Assembly (NCBI GenBank): GCA_027563935.2
Contig: CM050450.1
Span: forward strand, 27,081,439 to 27,145,438
Direction of reading: 5' to 3'
DNA length: 64,000 nucleotides
DNA from: Costus lasius
Taxonomy: Eukaryota > Streptophyta > Magnoliopsida > Zingiberales > Costaceae
Each line of letters begins with the position of its first letter. The first letter of the stretch is position 1. Made by a program: the position numbers and the translations under genes. Below, in pieces: positions 1 to 10,569 of this stretch. The notes beneath the pieces are model-generated. The model was given only the letters and a program-made list of their open reading frames with translations. It made no database searches and was not told the DNA's origin.

Positions 1-437
1 GACAAAAGAGTTATGCGAACAAGAGACAGCGTCCTCTCGAGTTTGATGTCAGCGATCACGTGTTTCTTTGAGTTTCTCCGAAGAAGGGTACGACTAGATT
101 CGAGATACTGGAGAGGGTTGGACCCGTCGCATACCGATCAGCGCTTCCACCGATGTACTCACACATCCACTTAGTATTCCATGTGTCCATGTTGCGCAAG
201 TACATAGCAGATCCATCTCATGTGTTGACACACAGTGCTGTTCATGTCAGGCAGGATGCGACATATTCGGAGATGCTTGTGGAAATCTTAGGTCGCAAAG
301 AACACCAATTGAGAAATAAAATTATTAGTCTGATTAAAGTCAAATGGAAGAATCATCCTGGGAGTGAGGTGACTTGGGAGCGTGAGGATGAGTTTATGAG
401 GAGACATCCAGTCTGTTTCCGGAGAGAGAGGAGTTAG
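1..437 (+). pseudogene. Ty3/gypsy chromovirus pol, integrase C-terminal end with chromodomain-like tail (partial)
   Basis: This is the last part of a gypsy polyprotein whose start lies outside the window. The reading frame enters at base 3 and reads through a stretch resembling the integrase C-terminal module (a DVSDHVFL-type strand, then FEILERVGPVAYR), then FHVSMLRKY and a tail ending VKWKNHPGSEVTWEREDEF. That tail has the shape of the chromodomain fused to integrase in plant chromoviruses, where it is thought to steer integration to particular chromatin. A TGA at 69-71 interrupts the frame, probably a mutated arginine codon, so the copy is dead. It is followed by a purine-rich tract and the 3' LTR. 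Lineage (Tekay/Del-like) is inferred from the motif order and is less certain than the superfamily. Confidence 0.85.
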
Positions 438-524
438 ACGAGTGACTATTGTATTATTGCTTTTGTAATCCTGTTTATGTACTATTAATAAATGTGTTTG
501 AATTTGGTGGACCAAATTCTTCTA

Positions 525-536
525 TGGTAGGGAGAA
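525..536 (+). other. Polypurine tract of the chromovirus-like element
   Basis: The purine-rich run GGTAGGGAGAA lies immediately before the LTR start TGTTATG. In LTR retrotransposons this tract primes plus-strand DNA synthesis, and its position fixes the 5' edge of the 3' LTR. Confidence 0.7.
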
Positions 537-1477
537 TGTTATGTCTGTGACCCAAAACTGACAAAAATCAATTAAAATATTAAAAAACTAAGGGGGTTGA
601 TGTGATTGACGTGACTTGTCATTGTGCGTGCCATGCCTTGCCCGTTCCCTGCTATCACGCATGCTGCTTCTCCTTATTTCCCCCCTCCTTCATGTTCATC
701 ATCCTATCACCGAACAAACGAGCGCCCCTCTCCTTCCTTTGATCAGCACTCGCTCTCCTTCCTCGTGCACCTCCACCTGCGTCTGACGACTGCTCCGACG
801 AGCTCCTTCATTGGCGACGACGAGGCTGAAACCCTCCTGTGAATAGATGTGGTGTTGCTCCCCTTTTCTCTCACGACTTTTTGTGCTACGGATGTGGCGG
901 CTCTGTCCTTTCTGGCGTCAGCGACGTCCTCTACAAGCTTTGAGTGATGCCTCCTTCCCTTCGGTGCTGACCCTCTGCTCTGGCTCCAATCCGCTGCCCT
1001 GACCTGATTTCTGTGTCGACTTCCGTTTGCCATTGACATTTCGTCCGACGAACTAGGGCTTAGACATTATTGCACTGAAAGCTATTTTCTGGCGATGTTA
1101 ACTACTCCGACGAATTCCTGTGATGAACGGCATGCTTTCCCCTCAGTTTCCGGCGGGATTCGAACTCGAAAACACTGTTCTGGCAAACTTTGGATTTCAT
1201 GCCGATGCCTCAGTCTAAGCGCGGGTGGTTGGTTCTTGCGTATTTCAGCATTCACATGGTGTTTTACGTTCGCACATGGCTACGAACTAGGTTAGAACCT
1301 TGACCCAACTTCATACGTATTTATATGAATGCATGCGAACAAAGCTGGACATGTGTATCTGACAGACTTAATTAAATAACCTAGATCTGGACAAAATCAC
1401 CTAATTAACTTGGATCTGCATGTTAATAATACTGATAAGTGGATTAGCATAATACATTGACTTACACGATGACTTAT

Positions 1478-3329
1478 TGATGACTCAAAAATCTATAGTA
1501 TATTTTGTATTAATTAATTAGTCTTTTTGAGTCATATTCATGCTCTTTTGTTTATTTTTATGCCTTATTTGCCAAATATTTCAGAATCTACACATTTTCT
1601 GGTTTTTGATCAATTTCAGGTAAAAAGACATCATTTTAATGGGTTTTCAAGCAATCCGAGTGCATAGACGAATTCTAATCATCAAGAGGAGATTACATGA
1701 CGAATTTCAAGCCAATTAGAGTATTCCGCAAAATTACGGCAGTGGTTTTACTGGGCCGTGGTTTTACTTACGGGCCGTGGTTTTACTGGGCTTACAGACT
1801 AAACCATGGCACTACTGTATTTTATTTCCTCTACCGTAATTTTAAGAGATTTTTATCTAGAGAAAAATACGGCACTACCGTAATTAATATTACAGCCGTA
1901 ATCTCGTCAAGCCAGATTTGAAGCATGACGAATAAATCATGGCACTGCCGTAGTTTTTATAACAGCCCATAATTCTTCCAAATTTTTCCACAGAAGAAAT
2001 TACGGTACTGCGTAATTATCTTCACGGGCCGTAATTGTAACCCAGGCGGCTGCGTGTGCCCAAGTTTTTCGGAGTTACTGTAGCCGATTCTTGCGACGAT
2101 GATTTCAGGTGATTTAGACCACCATTTCAAAAATCGAAAGAAGGGGAGTGATCTATAAGAAGAGGCGAAGATTTTAGAACAAAAAGCCCCAATTTTAATC
2201 CACAGTTCAGAGAGAAATCACAGATCTCACCGCCGCCCTAGGGTTCATCACTGAGAGGTGCACAGACCATCATCAACCACAAAATTTGCAAGGAAGCTAC
2301 GCCTGTGGAAGGAGAACACACACAAAAAGTTTTAGATCAAAAAGAGTTCAATCAAAAGAGAAACCAAGGAAAATGCGAGCACTGCCACTATTCATCGCGA
2401 TCTTTAGAAGAGATTACGGGCTGTAGTTTCTTTATAGCCCTGTAAACAGTAACCTAATTCTTCTTTTATTGATTTCTAATTTTTCTAATCAATGTCTTAT
2501 TGTAATTCTTCCATCGTGCTAGTTTAAATATCTTTTTGGGACAGGGGGTGTAATCCCCTTGATTTCTTAATGGCTGGATAATTATTATTTCGTCTGTTGT
2601 TCTATAATATGATAATTTTACTTAAGTGATTATTGTCTTTGATCTTTTCTAGTTTCTATTATCAGTATGTTTTAGAGTTTTGTAATATGTATTGAAAGGT
2701 GATTTGCAAAACTTGGAACCCTAAAATTATGTATTAGGAACTTATGTTAAGAGATTAGGTTTGTTCTTAATTCTTGATTTTTGAAGTATAATTCTTGTTG
2801 ATAATCTGATCTAGGAAATATTATTGAGATAGACATGAAAATATGCTAAGAGATTAGGTATTGGATTGTTGGAAACCCTTAAGTAAAATCTGTGAAACTA
2901 AGATATGAAAATATTTTGTTTCACTTGAGATATTGACACTGAGCGTTATGCGCGAGAGTGATTTTAAATCTCTTTGTCTAGATTTACTTATTTTTAACAT
3001 TGAATAATTAGTCGCGAGAGCGAGGGTTGTTCTTTGTAAATTGTTGTCGCGAGAGTGAGACAATTTCTTTATAAGTAAATTTCATCTTTATCATGTTAAG
3101 AATAGACCGACGAACATTTATTTCTATCTACTCATTGAAATTAAGGTGGATGAAACCCTAGTCCCAACTTTTCCTCCTTGATAATTCGTAACACAGTTTG
3201 ATCGTTTGCTTACATCGTATTCGATTTGCTTAGCTAGTGAGAAAATAATTATTTGGTACTTAACACGTAGGCCCCTGTGGTTCGATATCTTTTATTACTT
3301 CGAGTATTCGTGCACTTGCGAACACAACA
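1478..3329 (+). repeat. 5' LTR of element A (1852 bp)
   Basis: It starts TGATGACTCAAAAATC and ends ACACAACA directly before the primer site. It contains the dyad cassette at about 1732-2040, with repeated ATTACGG/CCGTAAT arms, and shorter repeats of the type 'gcgagagtgag' around 2950-3060. The TGATGAC terminus, length and layout match the 3' copy. Confidence 0.92.
1732..2040 (+). repeat. Dyad cassette of the ATTACGG/CCGTAAT type in the 5' LTR of A
   Basis: Four or five modules of about 60-75 bp each hold a pair of short inverted repeats: one with a CACTA/CACTG spacer between ATTACGG-like and CCGTAAT-like arms, one with the arms almost touching (ACGGGCCGT core). Spacer DNA between modules is not conserved. 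Several modules carry single C-to-T or G-to-A changes that weaken the dyads. Confidence 0.8.
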
Positions 3330-3335
3330 AGTTTT

Positions 3336-3353
3336 TGGCGCCGTTGCCGGGGA
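3336..3353 (+). other. Primer-binding site of element A
   Basis: TGGCGCCGTTGCCGGGGA follows the LTR after a short spacer. This is the standard primer site of plant Athila-type gypsy elements and is complementary to a tRNA 3' end, probably tRNA-Asp by family knowledge. Confidence 0.85.
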
Positions 3354-3521
3354 CCTTAGTTTAGTTAATATCGAAGTAATTGATAGTATTGCTAGACTAA
3401 GCTTTGTTTTATTTTCTGTTTACTGTTACTGCTAGTTTTTCAATGTTCGGAAGCTATGATTTATTTCTGTTTTCTGCTATTTTCCGCATATTCTTAGTTT
3501 ATTTGATCTTTCTATTTGTGT

Positions 3522-5009
3522 ATGCGCAGGACCCTTAGATCAGGACCTCTAGTCCCATTAGATCCTGAGATTAATAGAACTTTGAGATTGCGCAGGAAAC
3601 TCAGATTTGAAGAGAAGAAGGAAGGAGAAGTAATCATAGCTAAGAAAAGATCACTTCGAGACTATGCAGCGCCGAATCCACAAGGAATACATTCTAGCAT
3701 AGCTAGGTCGGCGATAGAGGGCAACAATTTTGAAATCAAACTGGCTTTTCTATCTATGATCCAGCAGAATCAATTTGGAGGATCACCACTTGAAGACCCT
3801 AATCAACATCTGGCTCTTTTTCTTGAATTTTATGATACAATTAAAATTAATGGTGTATCCCGTGATGCTTTGAAGCTTAGATTGTTTCCTTTTTCTCTTA
3901 GGGACCGAGTGCGTGCCTGGCTACATTCTCAACTAACTGGAACATTCACCACATGAGATCTACTTTCAAATGCCTTCTTGATGAAATACTTCTCACCAAG
4001 TAAAATGATCCAGTTGAGAAATTAGATCACCAGCTTTGCACAGAGGGATGGCGAATCTTTGAGTTAGGCATGAGAGCATTTCAATGAATTACAACGGAAG
4101 TTCCCTCACCATGGCTTGGAAAAATGAGTTTTAATTTATACTTTCTATAAAGGCTTACTTTATAATACTCGTCTCACTGTTGATGCTACTGTAGGAGGAG
4201 CCCTCATGAACAAAACCATTGATGACGCTTTCACTCTGATTGAGGAGATGGCCCTGAACCATAACTAGTGGACCACTGAAAGAGGAGTGATACATCGGCC
4301 TCCACATGGTAAGAATGAGAATGATAGTTGGCGCACCTTGGCTGAAAAGGTAGACTCTTTATGTTATAGATTTGATTCTTTTCAAATGCAAACTACTGTA
4401 GTTTCATCTTCTGCTATATGTGATATTTGTGGTAACCAAGGACATTATTCTGAGGAGTGTAAGGTCATGATCAGGGGATAGAACAAGTAAATGCTGTAGG
4501 GGGAATATAATTAGGGTAGAAGAAATAATGACCCTTATTCTAGTTCTTATAACCCTGGATGGAAGAATCATCCAAATTTATCTTGGAAGAGTAACAATAA
4601 TACAGGACAGGTTGAGAATAGAGGATGCCAATAGAGTCAACAAAATCAAAATCAGTCTCGAACTTGTTTAGAATCCATGCTTGAAAAGTTCATAACAAAT
4701 GAAAATCAGAAATTTGAGAAAATGATGGATACAATTAATCAGCTTACTTCTCAGGTTGGATCTTTAACAGCACACAATAAAATTCTAGAGAATCAGATAG
4801 CACAACAGGCTAATACTTCTTATAGACCCCCAGGAAAATTGCCTGCTAAACCTGAATTAAACCCTAGGGAACATTGTAATGCTATAACTACTAGGAGTGG
4901 GAAACAATTAGATAAACCCAGGGGTAGAATTGAAGATGATGAAGAGGAAGAGCCTGACATTGAACCCAGCAGTGAACAAGCCTTAGAAACACCACCTGTA
5001 CATGTGTAG
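3522..5009 (+). pseudogene. Athila-type gag of element A (broken)
   Basis: Gag would form the nucleocapsid-like particle. The ATG at 3522 opens MRRTLRSGPL, followed by the conserved block RSLRDYAAPNPQGIHSSIAR, then FGGSPLEDPNQHL and LRLFPFSLRDRVRAWL. A TGA at 3954 (probably a lost Trp) and at least one frameshift near 4000-4140 break it. The same frame then resumes with VDATVGGALMN, a zinc knuckle CDICGNQGHYSEEC at about 4418-4459 (CX2CX4HX4C) and a C-terminal part at 4677-5009 with LESMLEKF and REHCNAITTRSGKQL, typical of the gag-protease linker of this lineage. Further TAG codons occur near 4268 and 4630. Confidence 0.88.
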
Positions 5010-5106
5010 TTCCATACTAGTTCGCCACCCCATAAGGGTGATAAACCTGAAGGGGATGAGCATTGTCAGCCTGATGTTCCTAGACCTAGTTCACCTGCAC
5101 CTTATA

Positions 5107-7320
5107 AGCTTCCTATACCTTTTCCCCGGAGACTGGTTCAAGTAAAGTTGGATAAGCAATTTGGAAAATTTATTGATGTTTTGAAAAAGCTTTACATTAA
5201 CATTCTATTTACTGATGCTTTGTCTCAAATGCCCACTTATGCTAAATTTTTGAAAGAAATTTTGTTTAACAAAAGAAAATAGAGGACTATAACACTGTGG
5301 CATTAACTGAGGAGTGTAGTGCTATCATTCAAAACAAATTACCACCGAAATTAAAGAATCCAGGTAGTTTCTCTATTCCTTGCTTGATTGGGAGTATGAC
5401 TTTTGACCGAGCCTTATGTGATCTTGGTGCTAGTGTACGTCTAATACCTTTATTTGTTTGCAGGAAACTAGACATGGTAGAGCCAAAACCAACTTCTATA
5501 TCTTTGCAGCTCACTGATTGTTCAGTTAAGTATCTTGTTAGTATTCTTGAGGATGTTCTAATTCAGGTTGGTAAGTACTTTGTTCCAGGAGATTTTGTAG
5601 TTTTGGAGATAGAGGAAGATGCTAAAATTCCTATCATTCTTGGTGTCAGGCCCTGGAACAATGGGCCAGCTTCATATGGGCTGGGTGGCAGCCCAGGCCC
5701 ACTCGCCGTGCGTAAGAGGGAAAGCCCATGCCCAAATCCATCTGAAGCAATGTTCAGTGAACAGGAGGGTTGACTGCTTCCGGATTTCGTTGATGTGGAC
5801 GAAATCGAATGCAGGCACACGTAAGCGGCGTCTTCAACGTCACGCGGGCGTGGCTTGCAGCGGCGATTTTGGCGGGCAACTTCCTCGAAGTAGAGCGAAG
5901 GGTGCGAGCTACGGAGCGCTTCTTCCGGCGAAGGTGCAGCCGTGAGTCAACGCCTTCAGCGCAGACGAGGGAGAGATCTTCGGACGCAAAAATCGCAGGC
6001 AGCGATTTCCGATTGCTTTGGCATGGACGCAGGCAACCAAGCTCCAGCGACGAAGTCGGAGGCGAGGTCGACAAAGGATGCGAAGATCTCGGTAGAAATC
6101 AGAAGTGGGATTTTGGCGGAAATCACAAGGGGTGATTTCCGGCTTCGTTGGACGCATGCGATCCCAGCGTGGTCGGTGATGCGGGAATAGCGGATGTGAG
6201 CGATGCGATTCTTGTGGACGTGTCAGGTCGGTGCCATCATCAAACGAAGCGGGGGCTTCGTCAACCTACACGGATGCGATCCACACGGGGGGAATCCTCG
6301 GCAGCGGCATGGAGCTTGCGGCGTCGTGAGACGCGGGCCATGCCGAGGCGTGACCCAGACGCGACACAACAAAGGATTCGTGAGTGTACCTCTTCCCTAT
6401 AAGAGGGAGGCACCTGCGTAAGTAAGAGAGGTGCGAGTGCTGGTGAACAACACCACCACCGGCGACAAGGACTGTCGTCCTTCCATTGCAGGGTCCCTGA
6501 TGCCAACACCAGGGGGTGTTGATGCCAATGCCTGAGAGTGTTGATGCCGGTGTCAGGGGATGTCGAGGGAGAGCTCTATAAGGGCTGAGTGATTGTAACC
6601 ATCGACAAGGGAGAGGTCCAAGTGGGAGTGGGGCGGGCGACGGGGGTCATCGGCCTCAAGAGGTTTTGTAGCTTCAAAGGATAAATAAAAGCTTTCCTCT
6701 TTGGTATTCCTATCAAGCTTCACCACTATCATCTCTGGTAGCAGGCGGCTACTGGGTGCCTGTCAGGCGGCAACGAGAGGCTGAGGGCAGAGAGGGGGTC
6801 TCCAACCTGCCATCATGCCCTGCTCCGACGAACTCACGAGTGTAGGCGACACTCAGTGACGACGCGGGAAACAAAATCGTTTGGCGGTTCAAAATGACGT
6901 TGATCAAGTCAAAATCTGAATTAGGGTTAGGGTTTTTCGACTCTTTCCTAATTTGGGGGTGAATTTGGGACCGGAAAACTAGGGTTTCGGTGTAGTATGA
7001 AGTTACGCCGGAGAACCTTAAGCCAGGGTGTGACACTTGGTAGACAATTCTTAGGCACAGTAGGAGTTATTATTGGTGTAAAGAATAGTAAACTCACTCT
7101 TAACCTTGGTGATAACAAAATTGAGTTTGATTTGAATGAATCCATGAAGAAACCATCTTATACTGGATTTTGTTGTAGTATTCATGCTGTGGATGACTAT
7201 GTTTATGATCTTAATGCTTTGTTTGAGGAACCTTCTGATTCTGATCTTGATTCTAGTTGTGATTCTGATTTTAATTTTGATGTTGAGATTCATGATTTGC
7301 TGGAGTGCACTATTTGTGAT
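5107..7320 (+). pseudogene. Aspartic protease region of element A, split by a solo LTR
   Basis: After PFPRRLVQVKLDKQFGKF and SQMPTYAKF comes the retropepsin-like segment: FSIPCLIGSMTFDRALCDLGASVRLIPL (candidate active-site DLGAS) and FVVLEIEEDAKIPIILG. Translation is then cut by a solo LTR at 5644-7035 and resumes at 7036 with LGRQFLGTVGVIIGVKN, which in relatives directly follows PIILG. A frame change near 5275 separates it from gag. The protease would process Gag-Pol; this copy is non-functional. Confidence 0.85.
5644..7035. mobile_element. Solo LTR (1392 bp) inserted in the protease of element A
   Basis: The unit starts TGTCAGG, ends GTGTGACA, and is flanked by CTTGG at 5639-5643 and 7036-7040. 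Removing it and one CTTGG rejoins the protease sequence. It is much richer in G+C than the host element, with many overlapping chance ORFs. No internal domain or primer site lies inside, so it is a solo LTR left by LTR-LTR recombination. The terminus (CCAGGGTGTGACA) resembles plant chromovirus LTRs; the family is otherwise unidentified. Confidence 0.9.
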
Positions 7321-8000
7321 GATCAAGAAAATCAGGAAGAGAAAATCCCAAAAGTTGAACTGAAATCTTTGCCTAATAATCTTCGCTATGAATTTCTTGG
7401 ACGTAATTCTACTTACCCTGTTATTGTTGATGCACAGCTTAATGAAAGGGAGACAAAGTTGCTTTTAAGAGAGTTGAGGATTCATAGGAAAGTAATTGGG
7501 TATTCTGTTGATGACTTGAAGGGAATTAACCCCTCTTTTTGTATGCACATAATTCTTATGGAAGAGGAACATAAACCACATGTTGATTTTCAAAGAAGAC
7601 ATAACCCCTCTATGAAAGAAGTAATGAAGAAGGAGGTTCTGAAATTACTTGATGCAGGTATTATCTATCCTATCTCCGATAGTAAATGGGTAAGCCATGT
7701 TCATTGTATTCCTAAGAAAGGGGGTGTAACTGTTATGAAGATGATGAATTGATTCCTGTTAGGATAGTAACTAGTTGGCGCATGTGCATAGATTATAGGA
7801 AATTGAATGAGCTAGATGAGATTAGACTCTCCACTTACGAAAATGCAAGGATTTATAAAGAGAGAACTAAAAGATGGCATGATCGACATATTCTCAGAAA
7901 GGAATTTCAACCAAGTGACTTTGTTCTTTCATTTAATTCTAGGTTGAAACTTTTTCCTGGTAAACTTAAGTCTCGATGGTCCGGACCTTTTCAGGTTTGA
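7321..8000 (+). pseudogene. Element A pol remnant: RT N-terminus fused by deletion to the integrase C-terminus
   Basis: The frame carries ELKSLPNNLRYEFLG, ELRIHRKVIGYSVDDLKGIN, HNPSMKEVMKKEVLKLLDAG and VHCIPKKGG, the standard entry into the Athila/gypsy reverse transcriptase. After a one-base frame change near 7740 it reads [15 protein letters not shown] and then jumps directly to [19 protein letters not shown] and LKSRWSGPF, which belongs to the end of integrase. All of the RT catalytic core, RNase H and the integrase catalytic core are missing. The junction is at about 7801-7812. Confidence 0.88.
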
Positions 8001-8189
8001 AAAACTTATCCCTACAGAGCTGTGGACATATGGAGTGAAAAAAATGGGGGAATTCAAAGTTAATGGTCAGAGGTTGAAGTATTATTTCCAAGAAGAACAA
8101 AACGAAGAAAGAACAAAATTTTAACTCAAGGAACCTCGACCAGATCTGAGTGCAGAACGGTCAAGCTAATGATCTTAAAATTAGCACTT

Positions 8190-8207
8190 CTTGGGAGGCA
8201 ACCCAAG
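8190..8207 (+). other. Conserved hairpin after pol (TTGGGAGGCAACCCAA) in element A
   Basis: CTTGGGAGGCAACCCAAG is a self-complementary stem (CTTGGG/CCCAAG) with a 6-base loop, preceded by ATTAGCACTTC. An almost identical hairpin stands in element B at 21442-21459 in the same position relative to its coding remnant. This motif recurs after pol in plant Athila-type elements; its role is not known to me. Confidence 0.75.
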
Positions 8208-8299
8208 CCCTCTTACTTAGTTTAGTTTCTTTTATTTTAGTTTACTTTTAGTACTAATTTTTCTTTTCTTTTTGAAGGAAAAGTTGGTATTTTTCATAA

Positions 8300-8790
8300 A
8301 TTACGGCACTACCGTAATGTTTATTACGGGCCGTAATATTGGGTAATTTCGTCCAGAGGTTTTTATGGCTTTTACGGCACTACCGTAATTTTTATTACGG
8401 GCCGTAATTTTGATTTATTTCTTTCTAGAAAGTTTTTGAGATTAATTTCACCGATCGTAATTTTGCTTTGATTCTTTCCAGAAAATTTTGTGTCTTTTAC
8501 TACACTATTGTAATCTATATTTTGGGCCGTAATTTTGTGTTACTTTTTTCAGAAGATTTTACGGTAGGGGGAGTGAAAATTTTCACACCCATAATTCTAT
8601 TTCGTTAAAAAAAATCTCTCTTTACGGCTGTACCGTGATGTTTATCACAGCCTATATTTTAGAGCGTTTTTCTTCCCGAAACAATTACGGTGGTACCGTA
8701 ATCATTTTTTCAGGCTGTAATTTTGATTGCTTTTGAACCAGACCAAGTTACGGTAGTGCCATAATGAAAATTATGGCCATAATTGTGTCA
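8300..8790 (+). repeat. Second dyad cassette of element A, internal copy
   Basis: Six to seven modules carry the same arms as the LTR cassette. The best is ATTACGGCACTACCGTAAT at 8300-8318 followed by ATTACGGGCCGTAAT at 8323-8337, and it is repeated with decay to about 8785. Spacers between modules differ from those of the LTR, so this is not simply a piece of LTR. It lies between the post-pol hairpin and the third ORF. Confidence 0.85.
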
Positions 8791-9414
8791 GCCCTACACG
8801 ACTCTGCTACCGTATTTCTAGGGTTTTCAGTCGTGGTTTAGGGTTTTTCTCCTGTGTTGTCCTTCGACGCCATGCCGCCTCTGAGATTCCACTCCACCCT
8901 TGCCTTCTAAACCTTCTAGTGACTCTTTCCATCCATCACCGAGCTTCGATCCGGAGGTTTCGAGCCCGATCTTGGTGTTTGTGGCGTACATTCGCTTGAG
9001 TTTTTCCCTTTTCGATTTATGACGAATGAGGTTTTGATTTCTTCGATTTGAACTTGTTCTTCCTTCCTGAGTTCTTCAGTAAGCTTCCACGACTATCTTT
9101 GATCAATTTCGAACCATTTTTGAGCAACATTAACACGATTTGAAGCTAGATTTAGCTCCGCCAGCGTCTGATTTGCTCTTCTATTCATCCGCCAGCTTTG
9201 ATTTTTCGTCGATCGAGTTTCGTTTGAGCTGATTTCTGCTTCCAGGAAGATTTGCAGTAAGGAGAATCGTCTTCCTAAAGGAGTTAGGAGGAGCGATTCC
9301 GAATCGGGAACTAAGATTTAGAGCAGCATTCACACGCGCAATTCCAGTTCCACCCGCGGCTCTATCTTAGTAGGTGACAAATTTGTCTTGTTTCAATCTT
9401 TCCTTTCATAATAC
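8791..9414 (+). other. Leader of the third ORF in element A
   Basis: This non-coding stretch of over 600 bases is mildly pyrimidine-rich (for example TTTTTCTCCTGTGTTGTCC near 8845) and leads to the ATG of the Athila-type ORF at 9415. In this lineage the ORF is thought to be expressed from a spliced or subgenomic RNA. I see no clear splice site I can defend. Confidence 0.4.
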
Positions 9415-10569
9415 ATGGCTCAGACTCAGATGGCACCAAAGACAAAGCAAGTTGTATCCAAGAAGAAAGGCAAGGCTCTAGCTGAGTCATCTTCACCAGC
9501 TTCACCTCCCAACCCATATGGGATCATATTCAGAGATGAAATTCAAGAGGCACAGTATAATCAGCTGCTTACCAGACGAGAAGTCAACACCAAGTACGCT
9601 GACAAACGTACACTGGAAACTTTAGGAATCTACGAGGATGTATTTTGGATGTTTGACCAGATCAGGGTAAAGAAATTTTTCCAGATGACACCGCAGACCT
9701 ATCTTCCATTGGTTTTAGAGTTCCTTAGTAGTTTGGACATGGAACTCCATGAGTTTACTGATTAGCATGCTGAAGGTGAGATTACCTTTCACATGGCTAA
9801 CATTGAGAGGAGCCTTACACTTAGAGATATTAGATCCATTTTTCATTTACCGGGAGGAGGGCATACTCATGTACCACTTGGATTTATTGAGAGTGTGTTT
9901 TGGAACCAAATTACATCAGAGTCCAGTTTTTCAGCCTTGTCAGCCAGGGCTACCAAGATTTCAAACCTTTGCATCAAATATGTGCACTGTGTTTTGGCTC
10001 ATACAGTGTTCGGACGAGGGGATAGTTATGGTATGGTCTGCCAGTTGTAGCTTTACTTTTTATGGTGTATGCTTCATGGGTACCTTGTGGACTTGGCTTT
10101 CTTTTTCATCAAGCACTTGGACAAGGTTGCTAGGGCAAAGAAGGGTGCTATTGTGATAGGAGGTTTCCTTACTCCTATAGCCCTTTCTTTGAACGTTGAG
10201 CCATATGAGATTGAAGTGGCCAAGGGAAATGCAAGAATAGATATTGAGTCCTGTGTAGCTATGAGGATGATAGTGAGAGAGGGAGATAGCTACTGTTTAG
10301 TTCTTGGACCAGGAGCTCCCACACTACCGCTGCCTAACATAGAGAAGACAACGGTCCAAGATCAAGCAAATTGGAAGCTCTCTCCAAATGCAGCTGCTGA
10401 AGCTACCCCCACACCCTTGGATTCTGTACCACCACTACCCACCTGGGGTGGTGGTGACGACCCCTTTCATATGAGTATGGATTCGCCACCACGCCAAGCT
10501 ACCAATTCCCCCTCACATAGAGTTGCAGAGTCTTCCTCACATAGAGCAGCCCCCACTCAGAGGGGATAG
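9415..10569 (+). pseudogene. Athila-type third ORF (env-position protein), two in-frame TAG codons
   Basis: One frame runs from ATG 9415 to 10569 (about 385 codons) with only two interruptions, TAG at 9763 and TAG at 10048, both where a Gln codon CAG would restore the frame. Recognisable blocks are RRYVN-like RREVNTKYADKRTLETLGIYEDVFWMFDQI, LEFLSSLDMELHEFTD, HMANIERSLTLRDIRSIFHLPGGG and a Pro/Ser-rich C-terminus. This matches the plant 'Athila ORF-1' family, found between pol and the 3' LTR. It is sometimes called env-like by position; I see no signal peptide and no membrane segment, so an envelope role is unsupported here. Confidence 0.82.

Noticed and set aside
5644..7035. Dense overlapping ORFs on both strands (such as 5809-6135 and 5754-6074)
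   Set aside because: They lie wholly inside a solo LTR, overlap antisense, and resemble no family; high G+C makes long chance ORFs.
9415..10569. Envelope protein by position
   Set aside because: No signal peptide, membrane segment or cleavage site is visible; the sequence fits the Athila ORF-1 family instead.
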